Notes under the pieces: generated by a model
The model's input: only the letters and a program-made list of their open reading frames with translations
Databases searched by the model: none
Told to the model about the DNA's origin: nothing
Shown: piece by piece, positions 39,694-48,383 of the stretch
How positions within the stretch are numbered: the stretch's first letter is position 1
Layout of the letters: the number at the start of each line of letters is the position of its first letter
Position numbers and translations under genes: made by a program
Source: Bifidobacterium anseris
GTDB taxonomy: Bacteria > Actinomycetota > Actinomycetes > Actinomycetales > Bifidobacteriaceae
NCBI RefSeq assembly: GCF_002860345.1
Contig: NZ_NMYC01000005.1
Span: 496,001-560,000, forward strand
DNA: 64,000 bases
Reading direction: 5' to 3'

Positions 39694-40749
39694 ATGTCTG
39701 ATATCGATGTCCAAGCTATCGATGTCCCGCAGCCTGCGATGAACACAGTCATTACTGAAACCGCGACCGCGACCACCGCCGCGACCGCCGCGACCGCCAC
39801 CGCAAGCGCCGCCGATGACGGCACGGCGCATCGCGGACGCACGGCGGACCGCGTCTTCGCAGCCCTCGCCTACGGCAGCGGCCTGCTCATCCTCGCCGTG
39901 CTCGCCGCCGTCGCCGTCTTCCTGCTGCTGCGCGCATGGCCGGCGATCGGCGGCCCGCGCGGCGCCGTCGACGCCGTCGTCTCCAGTTTCACCGGCGGCC
40001 GCCTCACATCGTTCTGGCAGTACGTGCCGCCGCTGCTGTTCGGCTCAGTGCTCGTCGCCGCGCTCGCGCTCGGCATCGCGTTCTTCGTCGCGCTCGGCAT
40101 CGCCGTCTTCATCTCGCAGTATGCACCGCGGCGATTCGTTGGCGCGCTCAACACGATCATCGATCTGCTCGCCGCGATTCCCTCGGTCGTCTACGGCCTG
40201 TGGGGCGGCCTCGTGCTCGTGCCGGCGATCTACCCGTTCTGGGATTGGGTCGCTGAACACCTCGGGTGGATTCCGCTCTTCGCCGGTCCCGCCGCAAATC
40301 CGTCGCGCACGGTGGGGACCGTCGCGCTTGTGCTGGCCGTGATGATCCTGCCGATTATCACATCGATGACGCGCGACGTCTTCCTGCAGACGCCGAAACT
40401 CCACGAAGAGGCGGCCCTGGCGCTCGGCGCGACGCAGTGGGAGACGATCAGGCTCGCCGTGCTGCCCTTCGGCCGCTCGGGCATCATCTCCGCGTCGATG
40501 CTCGGCCTCGGCCGTGCGCTCGGCGAGACGATGGCCGTGCTGATGATCCTCTCGCCAGGGCTCAAATACTCGTTCCATCTGCTGCAGGCCTCGCAAAGCC
40601 AGACGATCGCCGCGAACATCGCCGCCCAATACCCCGAAGCGAACGGTCTGGGCGTCTGCGTGCTCATCGCGACCGGACTCGTGCTCTTCGCGATCACCTT
40701 CGCTGTCAACTACATGGCTCGCAGACTCACCGGAAAGGCCGTCTCATGA
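39694..40749 (+). CDS. pstC: Phosphate ABC transporter permease PstC, copy 2
   Basis: 351 residues. It has a longer, Thr/Ala-rich N-terminus than copy 1, then the same six-segment permease with LHEEAALALGATQWETIRLAVLP and GRALGETMAVLMI. Start ATG 39694 was chosen for the GGGA 10 bases upstream; GTG 39676, directly after the pstS stop, is the alternative. Its stop overlaps pstA (ATGA). Confidence 0.94.
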   Translation: MSDIDVQAIDVPQPAMNTVITETATATTAATAATATASAADDGTAHRGRTADRVFAALAYGSGLLILAVLAAVAVFLLLRAWPAIGGPRGAVDAVVSSFTGGRLTSFWQYVPPLLFGSVLVAALALGIAFFVALGIAVFISQYAPRRFVGALNTIIDLLAAIPSVVYGLWGGLVLVPAIYPFWDWVAEHLGWIPLFAGPAANPSRTVGTVALVLAVMILPIITSMTRDVFLQTPKLHEEAALALGATQWETIRLAVLPFGRSGIISASMLGLGRALGETMAVLMILSPGLKYSFHLLQASQSQTIAANIAAQYPEANGLGVCVLIATGLVLFAITFAVNYMARRLTGKAVS

Positions 40750-41744
40750 CCACGCTCGAATGCAATCCGCCGGTCGAGCGGATGCTCTCCGACCTCGACC
40801 TCGACAGTTTCCGCCCGTCACGATCGACGGCCGCCGCGCGCCGCCGCAAGGACCGCCTGATGCGCGCGCTGTTCACGGCGACCTTCGCGCTCGCGCTCAT
40901 CCCGCTCGTCTCGCTGCTGTGGACGACGCTCGTGCACGGAATCGGCCGTCTCAACCTGGGATTCCTGACCCATAATATGACCGGCGTCATCGGCGGCAAC
41001 CCGACGGCGGCCGGTGGCTACGGCGGTGTCCTGCACGCGATCATCGGCACATTGGAGATCACCTTCGGCGCGATGGCGATCTCGATCCCGATCGGCGTCA
41101 TGTGCGCCGTGTACCTGATCGAATACGCACGCGACGGCTCGCGACTCGCGACGACGATCCGTCTGCTCGTCGATGTCATGAGCGGCATCCCGTCGATCGT
41201 CGCCGGCCTGTTCGCGCTGTCGTTGTTCTCGATGATCTTCGGTCCCGGCACCTTCAACGGCGTCGAAGGATCGGTCGCGCTCGCGCTGCTGATGATCCCG
41301 ACGGTGTGCAAATCTTCGGAGGAGATGCTCAAGGTCGTGCCGGATGCGCTGCGTGAGGCGTCGCTCGCATTGGGCGTCACGAAACAGCGCACGATCACGA
41401 AGGTCGTGCTGCGCACGGCGCTGCCAGGCATCGTCTCCGGCTCAATTCTCGCAATTGCGCGCGTCATCGGCGAAACGGCGCCGCTGCTAATGACGGCGGG
41501 CTACGTCGTCACGACGAACGTCAATCTGTTCTCCGGACAGATGACGACGCTGCCGGTGTACGTCTATCAGGAATATTCGAAACTGAGCGCGAACTGCGCG
41601 CCGTCCGCCGGCGACATGTGCGTGCCGACGATCCCGATGGAGCGCGCGTGGTCGGCCGCGCTCGTGCTCATCGTCATCGTGCTCATTCTCAACCTCATCG
41701 GCAGGATCGTCGCGCGCGTCTGCGCCGTCCACGCCGAACGCTGA
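40746..41744 (+). CDS. pstA: Phosphate ABC transporter permease PstA, copy 2
   Basis: 332 residues, collinear with copy 1: VMSGIPSIVAGLFALSLF, ALREASLALGVTKQRTITKVVLRTA, ARVIGETAPLLMTAGY and a C-terminus with MERAWSAALVLIVIVLILNL. Starts in an ATGA overlap with pstC. The distance to pstB is only 18 bp here, against 72 bp in copy 1. Confidence 0.95.
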   Translation: MTTLECNPPVERMLSDLDLDSFRPSRSTAAARRRKDRLMRALFTATFALALIPLVSLLWTTLVHGIGRLNLGFLTHNMTGVIGGNPTAAGGYGGVLHAIIGTLEITFGAMAISIPIGVMCAVYLIEYARDGSRLATTIRLLVDVMSGIPSIVAGLFALSLFSMIFGPGTFNGVEGSVALALLMIPTVCKSSEEMLKVVPDALREASLALGVTKQRTITKVVLRTALPGIVSGSILAIARVIGETAPLLMTAGYVVTTNVNLFSGQMTTLPVYVYQEYSKLSANCAPSAGDMCVPTIPMERAWSAALVLIVIVLILNLIGRIVARVCAVHAER

Positions 41745-41762
41745 AAGGAATCGTCACCGAAT

Positions 41763-42542
41763 ATGGGACAGCAAATCGACGTCAACCATCTCAACATCTA
41801 CTACGGCAATTTCCTCGCCGTCGAAGACGTTAACCTGCATATCGCGGCGAATCAGGTGACCGCGTTCATCGGGCCGTCTGGCTGCGGCAAATCGACGGTG
41901 CTGCGCACGCTCGACCGCATGCACGAGATCACGCCGGGCGCGCACGTGCGCGGCGAGGTGCTGCTCGAAGGACGCAATCTGTACGCGAAAGGGGTCGACC
42001 CGGTCGCCGTGCGACGCGACGTTGGCATGGTCTTCCAACGGCCGAATCCGTTCCCGACGATGTCAATCAGGCAGAACGTACTCGCCGGCGTGCGTCTCAA
42101 CAACAAGAAGATCGCGAAATCGGACGCCGACGACCTCGTGGAATGGGCATTGCGCGGCGCGAATCTGTGGAACGAGGTCAAGGATCGTCTCGACAATCCA
42201 GGAATCGGATTGTCCGGTGGCCAGCAGCAGCGGTTGTGCATCGCGCGCGCCGTCGCCGTGCATCCGCAGGTGCTGCTGATGGACGAGCCGTGCTCGGCGC
42301 TCGACCCGATCTCGACGCTCGCCGTCGAGGACCTCATCAACGAACTCAAACGGGACTACACGATCGTCATCGTCACGCATAACATGCAGCAGGCGGCGCG
42401 CGTCGCCGACTACACGGCGTTCTTCAACCTCAAGGCGGTCGGACAGCCCGGGCGCCTCGAGTATTTCGCGGACACGTCGACGATGTTCAACGATCCGCAG
42501 AACGAGGAGGCCGAACGCTATATCTCCGGCCGCTTCGGCTGA
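41763..42542 (+). CDS. pstB: Phosphate ABC transporter ATP-binding protein PstB, copy 2
   Basis: 259 residues with Walker [31 protein letters not shown] and VTHNMQQ. About 95% identical to copy 1 (12 differences counted by eye), and nearly identical at the DNA level over the first ~90 bases. This exceeds the similarity of PstS and of the PstC N-termini, suggesting either stronger constraint or gene conversion. GAAAGGAAT lies upstream. Confidence 0.96.
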   Translation: MGQQIDVNHLNIYYGNFLAVEDVNLHIAANQVTAFIGPSGCGKSTVLRTLDRMHEITPGAHVRGEVLLEGRNLYAKGVDPVAVRRDVGMVFQRPNPFPTMSIRQNVLAGVRLNNKKIAKSDADDLVEWALRGANLWNEVKDRLDNPGIGLSGGQQQRLCIARAVAVHPQVLLMDEPCSALDPISTLAVEDLINELKRDYTIVIVTHNMQQAARVADYTAFFNLKAVGQPGRLEYFADTSTMFNDPQNEEAERYISGRFG

Positions 42543-42685
42543 TCGGCTGCGCAGGCGCCGTTTTCTCCATCGGCGAACGCCATGTAACGCTTCGGTTTTA
42601 CATGCCCGTGCTAGCTTTTTGCTGTCCTGTCTTTCGGGACGGGACGGCACACTAGAGTCCACGAGAAGAAAAAACAGGGTGTTCC

Positions 42686-44080
42686 ATGGAGAAGTTCTTC
42701 CATCTCAAGGAGAACGGCACGACGGTCAGCAGGGAATGCATGGCCGGTCTGACGACGTTCTTCGCAATGTCCTACATCATCATCGTCAATCCGCAGATCC
42801 TGCAGCAGACCGGCATGCCATGGGGCGGCGTCTTCCTCGCGACGATCATCGCGGCGATCATCGGCACGCTCGTCATGGGTCTGTTCGCGAACGTCCCGTA
42901 CGCGCAGGCCCCGGGCATGGGTCTCAACGCGTTCTTCACCTACACGGTGTGCTTCGGCCTCGGCTTCACCTGGCAGCAGGCGCTGTGTATGGTCTTCCTG
43001 TGCGGTCTGATCAACATCCTGATCACCGTCACCAAGGTGCGCAAGATGATTATCAAGGCGATCCCCGAGTCGCTGCAGCATGCGATCGGCGGCGGCATCG
43101 GCCTCTTCGTCGCCTACGTCGGCCTGCTCAACGTGGCCGCCGTCACCTTCACGCCGAACGATCCGAAGGCGGCCGCCCAGGGCGGCGCCGTGTCCGCCGT
43201 GCCGGGCATGGCCACGCTCAACACGCCGACGCTGTGGCTGTTCCTCATCGGCCTGTTGCTCGTCATCGTCTTCACGATCCTCAAGGTCAAGGGCGGCATG
43301 CTGCTCGCGATCGTGCTGACCGCCGTCATCGGCATCCCGATGGGCCTGACGACGATGAACAACAGCATCTCGATCGGCGACGCCTTCGGACAGCTGCCGC
43401 AGACCTTCGGCGCGCTGTTCTCCCATGAGGGCTTCGGCACATTGTTCGCCGACCCGGCGAAGCTGCCGCTCGTCCTCGTGACGATCTTCGCGTTCTCGAT
43501 GTCGGACACCTTCGACACGCTCGGCACCTTCATCGGCACCGGCCGCCGCACCGGCATCTTCTCGAAGGCCGACGAGGAGTCGCTCGAGAATGGACACGGC
43601 TTCTCGTCGAAGATGGACAAGGCGCTGTTCGCCGACTCGATCGCGACGTCGATCGGCTCGATCTTCGGCACCTCGAACACGACGACCTACGTCGAATCGT
43701 CGGCCGGCATCGCCGCGGGCGGCCGCACCGGCCTGACCTCGGTCGTCGTCGCCTGCTGCTTCGCGCTGTCGATCTTCTTCGCACCGGTCATCTCGGCCGT
43801 GCCGAGCGCCGCGACGGCGGGCGTCCTCGTCATCGTCGGCTGCATGATGGCCGCCTCCCTCAAGGAAGTGCGCTGGGACGACATCTCCGAGGCGATCCCG
43901 GCGTTCTTCGCGTCGGTGTTCATGGCCTTCGCGTATTCGATCTCCTACGGCATCGCCGCGGGCTTCATCACCTACTGCATCGTCAAGGTCTGCAAGAAGA
44001 AGGCGGCCGAGGTCCATCCGATCGTCTGGATCGTCTCCGCGCTCTTCATCCTCGACTTCGCATGCATGGCGATCCTGTAG
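42686..44080 (+). CDS. AzgA-family purine (adenine/guanine/hypoxanthine) permease
   Basis: 464 residues, ~12-14 membrane segments, nucleobase:cation symporter of the AzgA/PbuG group. Blocks: MAGLTTFFAMSYIIIVNPQIL, APGMGLNAFFTYT, PESLQHAIGGGIGLFVAYVGL, SDTFDTLGTFIGTG and SNTTTYVESSAGIAAGGRTGLTS. The upstream gap has two small hairpins (CATGTAA…TTACATG at 42581-42604 and GTCCTGTC…GGACGGGAC) but no purine-riboswitch core. The start has no strong SD (GGGTGTTCC). Substrate preference among purines is unknown. Confidence 0.9.
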   Translation: MEKFFHLKENGTTVSRECMAGLTTFFAMSYIIIVNPQILQQTGMPWGGVFLATIIAAIIGTLVMGLFANVPYAQAPGMGLNAFFTYTVCFGLGFTWQQALCMVFLCGLINILITVTKVRKMIIKAIPESLQHAIGGGIGLFVAYVGLLNVAAVTFTPNDPKAAAQGGAVSAVPGMATLNTPTLWLFLIGLLLVIVFTILKVKGGMLLAIVLTAVIGIPMGLTTMNNSISIGDAFGQLPQTFGALFSHEGFGTLFADPAKLPLVLVTIFAFSMSDTFDTLGTFIGTGRRTGIFSKADEESLENGHGFSSKMDKALFADSIATSIGSIFGTSNTTTYVESSAGIAAGGRTGLTSVVVACCFALSIFFAPVISAVPSAATAGVLVIVGCMMAASLKEVRWDDISEAIPAFFASVFMAFAYSISYGIAAGFITYCIVKVCKKKAAEVHPIVWIVSALFILDFACMAIL

Positions 44081-44149
44081 CGCGATGACTGCGAAGCTGT
44101 GATCCGAGGCCGTGCATGCGCATGGCGCGCACGGTCTCGCGCATGGAAT

Positions 44150-44197
44150 ACGGCAGGGCCCGCATCACCCGTTGTTCGGTGATGCGGGCCCTGCCGT
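44150..44197. terminator. Bidirectional terminator hairpin
   Basis: A 20-bp perfect inverted repeat (arm ACGGCAGGGCCCGCATCACC, 44150-44169; partner 44178-44197) with an 8-nt loop lies between the converging purine permease and metal-binding lipoprotein genes. No U-run. Confidence 0.8.
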
Positions 44198-44259
44198 CAT
44201 ATGGACGATCCGCGCGATCATCTCGCACGATGGCCGCGGTGGCGAAGGCGGTCTGATGG

Positions 44260-45201
44260 CTACTTGCCGCTCTTCGAGCCGCCGTTCGTCTCCTGGATCT
44301 GCTTGGCGAGCGCGCGCATCCATTCGTGCAGCGACTTGTACTGGTCGGGCATCTGCTCGGTCACGTCGACGACCGGCACATTGCCGGAATCGGCGGCGGC
44401 GACGAGCTGGTCGTTCATCTCGCTCGGCTCCTGCGAATTCGTGATGAGCATGCGCATGTCGCCTTTCTTGAGGAGGTCCGTGAATTCCTTGATGTCCGAC
44501 GGCGTCGGCTCCGATTCGTTCGCGGACGCCTGCTTGTAGCCCTTCGGCGTCACGTCCGTCAGGCCCATGTCCTCGGCGAGGTACTGCGCGACCGATTCGA
44601 CGGCCGCGTAGTTCTTGCTGCCCTTGTCCTTCGCGAGTTCCTTGAGGTCCTTGTCGAGCTGCTGTTCCTCGTCGAGCCATGTCTTGTGCAACTGTTCGAA
44701 CTGTGCTTTGTGCGCGGGCTGCAGCTTGATGTAGTCGGCGGTGATCGCATCCGCCGTCTTGATGCGCGCGTTCGCCGAGAACCAGATGTGCGGATTGTCG
44801 CCGGTCTTGACGCCGCTCGCGTCGGCTGCGTCGACGACGAGCGTCTTCGACGACTGCTGCGCCGCCTTGAGCGCCCAGTCGTCGTAACCGGCGCCGTTGA
44901 CGACGGCGACCTGCGCGTTCTGGATCTTCGAGATGTCGTTCGTCGTCGGCTCGTAGTCGTGCGCGTCGGTGCCGGTGTTGTTGAGGATGCTCGTCACATC
45001 GACGTATTCGCCGCCGAGGTCCTTCGCGAGCGAGCCCCACTGGTTGCTCGACGCGATGACGGTGATGACGGCGTTCCCGTTGCCGCCTCCGCTTTTGGCG
45101 TTGCCGGCGTTCGCGGTGCCGCTGGTCGAGCAGGCGCTCACGGCGGCGACGGTCGCGATGCCGGCGAGCGCCGCGAGCACGGCGCGCATCAGTTTCTTCA
45201 T
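44260..45201 (-). CDS. Metal ABC transporter substrate-binding lipoprotein (ZnuA/PsaA family)
   Basis: 313 residues. Lipobox VSAC at ~residue 24, a Gly/Asn/Ser linker, then a cluster A-I metal-binding fold with DAHDYEPTTNDI (His), NPHIWFSANARI (His), AAVESVAQYLAEDMGL at the third-ligand position (Glu where zinc proteins have His) and VVDVTEQM (Asp). A His/His/Glu/Asp set is typical of Mn/Fe-type members such as PsaA, so zinc is not certain. No permease or ATPase gene is adjacent. Start 45201 has GAGGAACC upstream. Confidence 0.85.
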   Translation of the reverse strand: MKKLMRAVLAALAGIATVAAVSACSTSGTANAGNAKSGGGNGNAVITVIASSNQWGSLAKDLGGEYVDVTSILNNTGTDAHDYEPTTNDISKIQNAQVAVVNGAGYDDWALKAAQQSSKTLVVDAADASGVKTGDNPHIWFSANARIKTADAITADYIKLQPAHKAQFEQLHKTWLDEEQQLDKDLKELAKDKGSKNYAAVESVAQYLAEDMGLTDVTPKGYKQASANESEPTPSDIKEFTDLLKKGDMRMLITNSQEPSEMNDQLVAAADSGNVPVVDVTEQMPDQYKSLHEWMRALAKQIQETNGGSKSGK

Positions 45202-45276
45202 ATGGTTCCTCGTTTCCTTGTTCATGGTGTATGCGCTCGCGCGCATGCGCGCGAGCCGTCGATCGTTGATGTGACC

Positions 45277-45308
45277 ACTGTAGCATTATTGAGAATCGTT
45301 CGCAATAA
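45277..45308 (-). promoter_or_regulatory. Promoter overlapped by a Fur/Zur-like operator
   Basis: On the minus strand TTGCGA (45305-45300), a 17-nt spacer and TACAGT (45282-45277) form a good sigma-70 promoter. A palindrome TTATTG-N11-CAATAA (45286-45308) overlies the -35 and spacer, and its centre, TGAGAATCGTTCGCA, resembles Zur/Fur boxes. This implies metal-dependent repression of the lipoprotein gene. Confidence 0.65.
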
Positions 45309-45410
45309 GCGGTCCTTCGGTGTGGTGCGCCGGATGGGGCGCATGGATGGGCGGGCGAATGGGGCCGTATCGGCGGGTGGCGAGGTGTGATGGGGCGGAG
45401 CCGCGGCGGT

Positions 45411-45540
45411 TTGTGGGCCGGTTCGTCGACGGGGCCGACGGTACGGACCGGAGTGGGTGAGTTCGTCGACGGGACCGACGGATCGGGACGGAGATGGGTC
45501 TTGTTGCGGGTGGGGTGTCATGCGTGTCGGCGGTGTGGGG
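45411..45540 (+). repeat. Array of ~52-bp degenerate repeat (2-3 units)
   Basis: Units around GGTTCGTCGACGGGGCCGAC, GTTCGTCGACGGGACCGACG and TTGCGGGTGGGGTGTC belong to the family described at 46.9 and 48.4 kb and share its orientation. It lies between the metal-lipoprotein promoter and the rplJ leader. Confidence 0.65.
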
Positions 45541-45699
45541 CGGTGGCGACACGCCGGGGTCGGGTCATGTCGTAGGGAGTCGGTAGATTATCACTCTTGT
45601 AAACCACAGACCGTTGGTTGGAAGTCGTTCACGGCTTCACGAAGTTTGGTTCGCCAAGCCAGCGCAGGTTGAGAAACATAGTTCCTTGAGTATTCGAGG

Positions 45700-45789
45700 A
45701 TGGATGCCGCTCTGCCTGTGCGCAGGGCTTTTTTGTTGCCCGGCTTAGCGTTCCGCCTCACAATCGACGGCCGACTTAGGAAGGAACGC
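45700..45789 (+). promoter_or_regulatory. Putative L10 leader (autoregulatory region of rplJL)
   Basis: A short GC hairpin (GCCTG/CAGG(G)C, ~45713-45727) followed by seven T's looks like an attenuator. Downstream GCGTTCC (45748-45754) is complementary to GGAACGC (45783-45789), which includes the rplJ ribosome binding site, so an SD-sequestering hairpin can form. L10 leaders bound by L10-L12 are widespread, though I did not match the full consensus. The leader may extend upstream to ~45580. Confidence 0.5.
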
Positions 45790-45790
45790 C

Positions 45791-46312
45791 ATGAAGAGGC
45801 CCGAAAAGGAAGTGGTGGTCGCCGAGCTTACGGAAGCTTTCCGTAACGCTGACGCGGTCTACCTGACCGAGTACCGCGGGCTTACCGTTCCGCAGATCTC
45901 CGATCTGCGCGAAAAGCTAGGCCGCGATACTTCCTACACTGTGGCTAAGAACACGCTGTTCCGCATCGCCGCCAAGGAAGCGGGCATTGAGGGTCTCGAT
46001 GAGATGCTCAAGGGTCCTTCCGCGGTTGTCTTCGTCCAGGGAGACTTCATCGAGGCTGCGAAGACGCTGCGTGACTTCGCCAAGACCAACAAGGCCCTTA
46101 TCGTCAAGGGCGGTTACGCAGACGGAACCGTGTACGACGCCGAGGGTGCCAAGCAGCTCGCAGACCTCAAGTCTCGTCCGGAACTGCTTGCCGAAATGGC
46201 CGGCGCGCTCAAGGGCACGATGTCCAAGGCCGCCTGCCTGTTCAACGCGCTGCCGACGAAGGTCGTTCGCACGATCGACGCCCTGCGCGAAAAGCAGGAG
46301 AAGGCCGCCTGA
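45791..46312 (+). CDS. rplJ: 50S ribosomal protein L10
   Basis: 173 residues. It forms the base of the L7/L12 stalk. MKRPEKEVVVAELTEAFRNADAVYLTEYRGLTVPQ and VAKNTLFRIAAKEAG are family hallmarks; the C-terminal helices bind L7/L12 dimers. GGAAGGAACGCC precedes the start, in a potentially closed hairpin. Together with rplL it forms a two-gene operon. Confidence 0.97.
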   Translation: MKRPEKEVVVAELTEAFRNADAVYLTEYRGLTVPQISDLREKLGRDTSYTVAKNTLFRIAAKEAGIEGLDEMLKGPSAVVFVQGDFIEAAKTLRDFAKTNKALIVKGGYADGTVYDAEGAKQLADLKSRPELLAEMAGALKGTMSKAACLFNALPTKVVRTIDALREKQEKAA

Positions 46313-46426
46313 TCGCCCTGCGGTTCGCCGCATAGCAATCGGTTCGGAAAAACGGAAAACCAGATAAATTTCAGGTGCGCGGAACACGACAACAACGCTG
46401 CGTGCCACGATTGAAAGGAAGCCATA

Positions 46427-46807
46427 ATGGCTAAGTTCACCCAGGATGAGCTCCTCGAAGCTTTCGGTGAAATGACCCTCGTCGAGCTCTCCGAGTTCGT
46501 CAAGGCCTTCGAAGAGAAGTTCGACGTCGAAGCCACCGCTCCGGTCGCCGTTGCCGCTGCCGCCGCTCCGGGCGCTGCTCCGGCCGAGGAAGAGAAGGAT
46601 GAGTTCGACGTCATCCTCTCCGCCGTTGGCGACAAGAAGATCCAGGTCATCAAGGCTGTCCGCGCCATCACCAACCTCGGCCTGGCTGAGGCGAAGGCCC
46701 TCGTCGACGGCGCTCCGAAGCCGGTTCTCGAGCACGCCAAGAAGGAAGACGCCGAGAAGGCCAAGGCTCAGCTCGAAGAAGCTGGCGCCACCGTCGAGCT
46801 CAAGTGA
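46427..46807 (+). CDS. rplL: 50S ribosomal protein L7/L12
   Basis: 126 residues. N-terminal dimerisation domain, Ala/Pro-rich hinge (~35-52) and the C-terminal factor-binding domain with [30 protein letters not shown]. Stalk protein that recruits translational GTPases. GAAAGGAAGCC precedes the start; 114 bp after rplJ. Confidence 0.97.
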   Translation: MAKFTQDELLEAFGEMTLVELSEFVKAFEEKFDVEATAPVAVAAAAAPGAAPAEEEKDEFDVILSAVGDKKIQVIKAVRAITNLGLAEAKALVDGAPKPVLEHAKKEDAEKAKAQLEEAGATVELK

Positions 46808-46845
46808 TTCGCGCGGCTCAAGCCGCACATCACAGATGCTTTGTG

Positions 46846-46881
46846 GGAGTCCCCTGCAGTCCGCGGACTGCAGGGGACTCC
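46846..46881 (+). terminator. Terminator hairpin after rplL
   Basis: A 17-bp perfect inverted repeat (GGAGTCCCCTGCAGTCC / GGACTGCAGGGGACTCC) with a 2-nt loop 38 bases after rplL. U-run weak. Confidence 0.8.
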
Positions 46882-46916
46882 TGCGTTGTGGGGGAGATCG
46901 GTTGGCCTGGGCATGG

Positions 46917-47232
46917 TCTGCGGGTTGGTTCGTCGACAGGGCCGACAGGTTGTCCCGGAACTGGCCTGTTTTGCGGGTCGGGTTGTCTACCATGTCGGCG
47001 GTTCGGGACGGAAACGCGGCTGCTTGCGGGTCGGGTTGTCGACAGGGTCGATGAGCCGGGACGGAGCGGGTCGGTTTATCAACCGTGTCGAGGGTTCGGT
47101 ACGGAAACGCGGGTGGTTGCGGGTCGAATCGTCGACGGTGTCGACGGAACGGGACGGAAACGCCGGTGGGGCGGGTGGTTTCGTCGGTGGGAGTAACGAA
47201 TCGGGACGGAAAAGACGGCGTGATCGCGGGTT
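46917..47232 (+). repeat. Array of ~52-bp degenerate repeat (about 6-7 units)
   Basis: Successive units begin TGCGGGTCGGGTTGTC and continue …GTCGACGGTTCGGnACGGAAACGCGG at ~45-53-bp intervals. This is the upstream flank of the DUF559-like gene; a similar array lies on its other side. The remaining ~160 bp to the gene show only a TAATC/GTAGGC stretch and the RBS. Confidence 0.85.
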
Positions 47233-47393
47233 CCGCTAGGTACAGGGCCGAATTGCGGCGACGATGGTCTGCCAACCGCGGAATGTGGATAACCGGAGCG
47301 TCCGTACACATGGGTTGTCGCAGCTGGCGCGGCGATGGTCGGCGCAGATAGCGTGAGGCAGGTCAGTAATCGTGTAGGCAAAGGAGTCGGCAC

Positions 47394-48368
47394 ATGCGAG
47401 ATCACGCCGAAATGAATCGTCAGCTGGATGAAGCCGAGCGGGAACGCCGATGCTTGCATCCAACGAGCAATCCCGCGCACAAGGCGTTGCTGCGCCGGGT
47501 AAGGACTGGCGAAATCGAGTCGCCGATGCCCGGATTGTTCATACGGGCCGAGCTGTGGGCGTCGCTCAAGCCGGTCGACCAACTCAAATATGTGGTGCGC
47601 GCGCTTGCGCAGTGGCATCCGGATTGGGTGTTCGGCGGCGTGGCCGCGGCATGCATGCATGGTCTGTGGCTCGAGTACAAGGTTGTGCGGCGGATTCTGC
47701 AGGATCTCACCGTTACCGTCATCTGTGAGCCGAAAGGCACCCGTCGCAGCAGCGCACACATCGAAAGGAGGCATCATGCGCATGTGCGCAGCGTGGTCGT
47801 GGATGGCGTGCGTGTGACGCCACTTGCGCAGACGGTTGCCGAGTGCGTCGCTACGATGTCGTTCGTCGACGGCACGACACTGACGTGTTGCGCGCTGCGC
47901 AAAGGCGTGCGGGCGGAACTGGTCATGGTGTGCGCGGTGGAGGACGGGCTGATGAACGACGGATTGCGCAAGGTGCTGCAGTACGCGAATGCGCATGCGG
48001 AGAACGGGGGAGAGGCGAAGACATTCGCCGTGCTCATCGAATGCGGATTCGTGCCGCCGGCGCAGCAGGTGAAATTCGTCGATCCGCAGACGGGGCGGCG
48101 CTACCGTGTTGATTATCTATGGCGGACGGCCGATGGCAGGCTCATCGTCGTCGAGCTCGACGGGCTGGTGAAGTATACGGATCCGTCGATGACGCAGGGG
48201 CGTACGCTTGGCGGCATCATCGACGATGAGCGCGAACGGACGGAAGGGCTGAAACGCGCCGGCGTGCACACGGTGATCCGCATCAGGATGGAGGACCTCG
48301 CCGATCGTTGGGAGCTGACGAGAAGGCTCGCCGAAGCGGGCGTCCCGATGGTGCAGCAGGCGGCATGA
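47394..48368 (+). CDS. AbiEi-like / DUF559 (Vsr-fold) endonuclease-like protein
   Basis: 324 residues. The N-terminal ~200 residues (AHKALLRRVRTGEIESPMPGLFIRAELW, FGGVAAACMHGL, VRVTPLAQTVAECVATM) resemble the AbiEi-type antitoxin/regulator proteins of Actinobacteria. The C-terminal ~90 residues carry a Vsr-like PD-(D/E)XK pattern: RRYRVDYLWRTADGRLIVVELDGLVKY, a Leu-Gly-Gly helix and GVHTVIRI. A regulator, solitary nuclease or phage-defence component is possible; no toxin partner is adjacent. CAAAGGAG precedes the ATG. Codon usage is more relaxed than in the ribosomal genes beside it. Confidence 0.65.
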   Translation: MRDHAEMNRQLDEAERERRCLHPTSNPAHKALLRRVRTGEIESPMPGLFIRAELWASLKPVDQLKYVVRALAQWHPDWVFGGVAAACMHGLWLEYKVVRRILQDLTVTVICEPKGTRRSSAHIERRHHAHVRSVVVDGVRVTPLAQTVAECVATMSFVDGTTLTCCALRKGVRAELVMVCAVEDGLMNDGLRKVLQYANAHAENGGEAKTFAVLIECGFVPPAQQVKFVDPQTGRRYRVDYLWRTADGRLIVVELDGLVKYTDPSMTQGRTLGGIIDDERERTEGLKRAGVHTVIRIRMEDLADRWELTRRLAEAGVPMVQQAA

Positions 48369-48383
48369 CCGTGCGGATGAGTG

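Noticed and set aside
38539-42542. Second pst operon as a decaying duplicate
   Set aside because: All four frames are intact with complete motifs, coupled starts and their own PHO box and -10.
42543-42685. Purine riboswitch before the AzgA permease
   Set aside because: The conserved purine aptamer core is not present; only two simple hairpins were seen.
47394-48368. A full type IV AbiE toxin-antitoxin system
   Set aside because: Only the AbiEi-like part is seen; no AbiEii nucleotidyltransferase gene is adjacent on either side.
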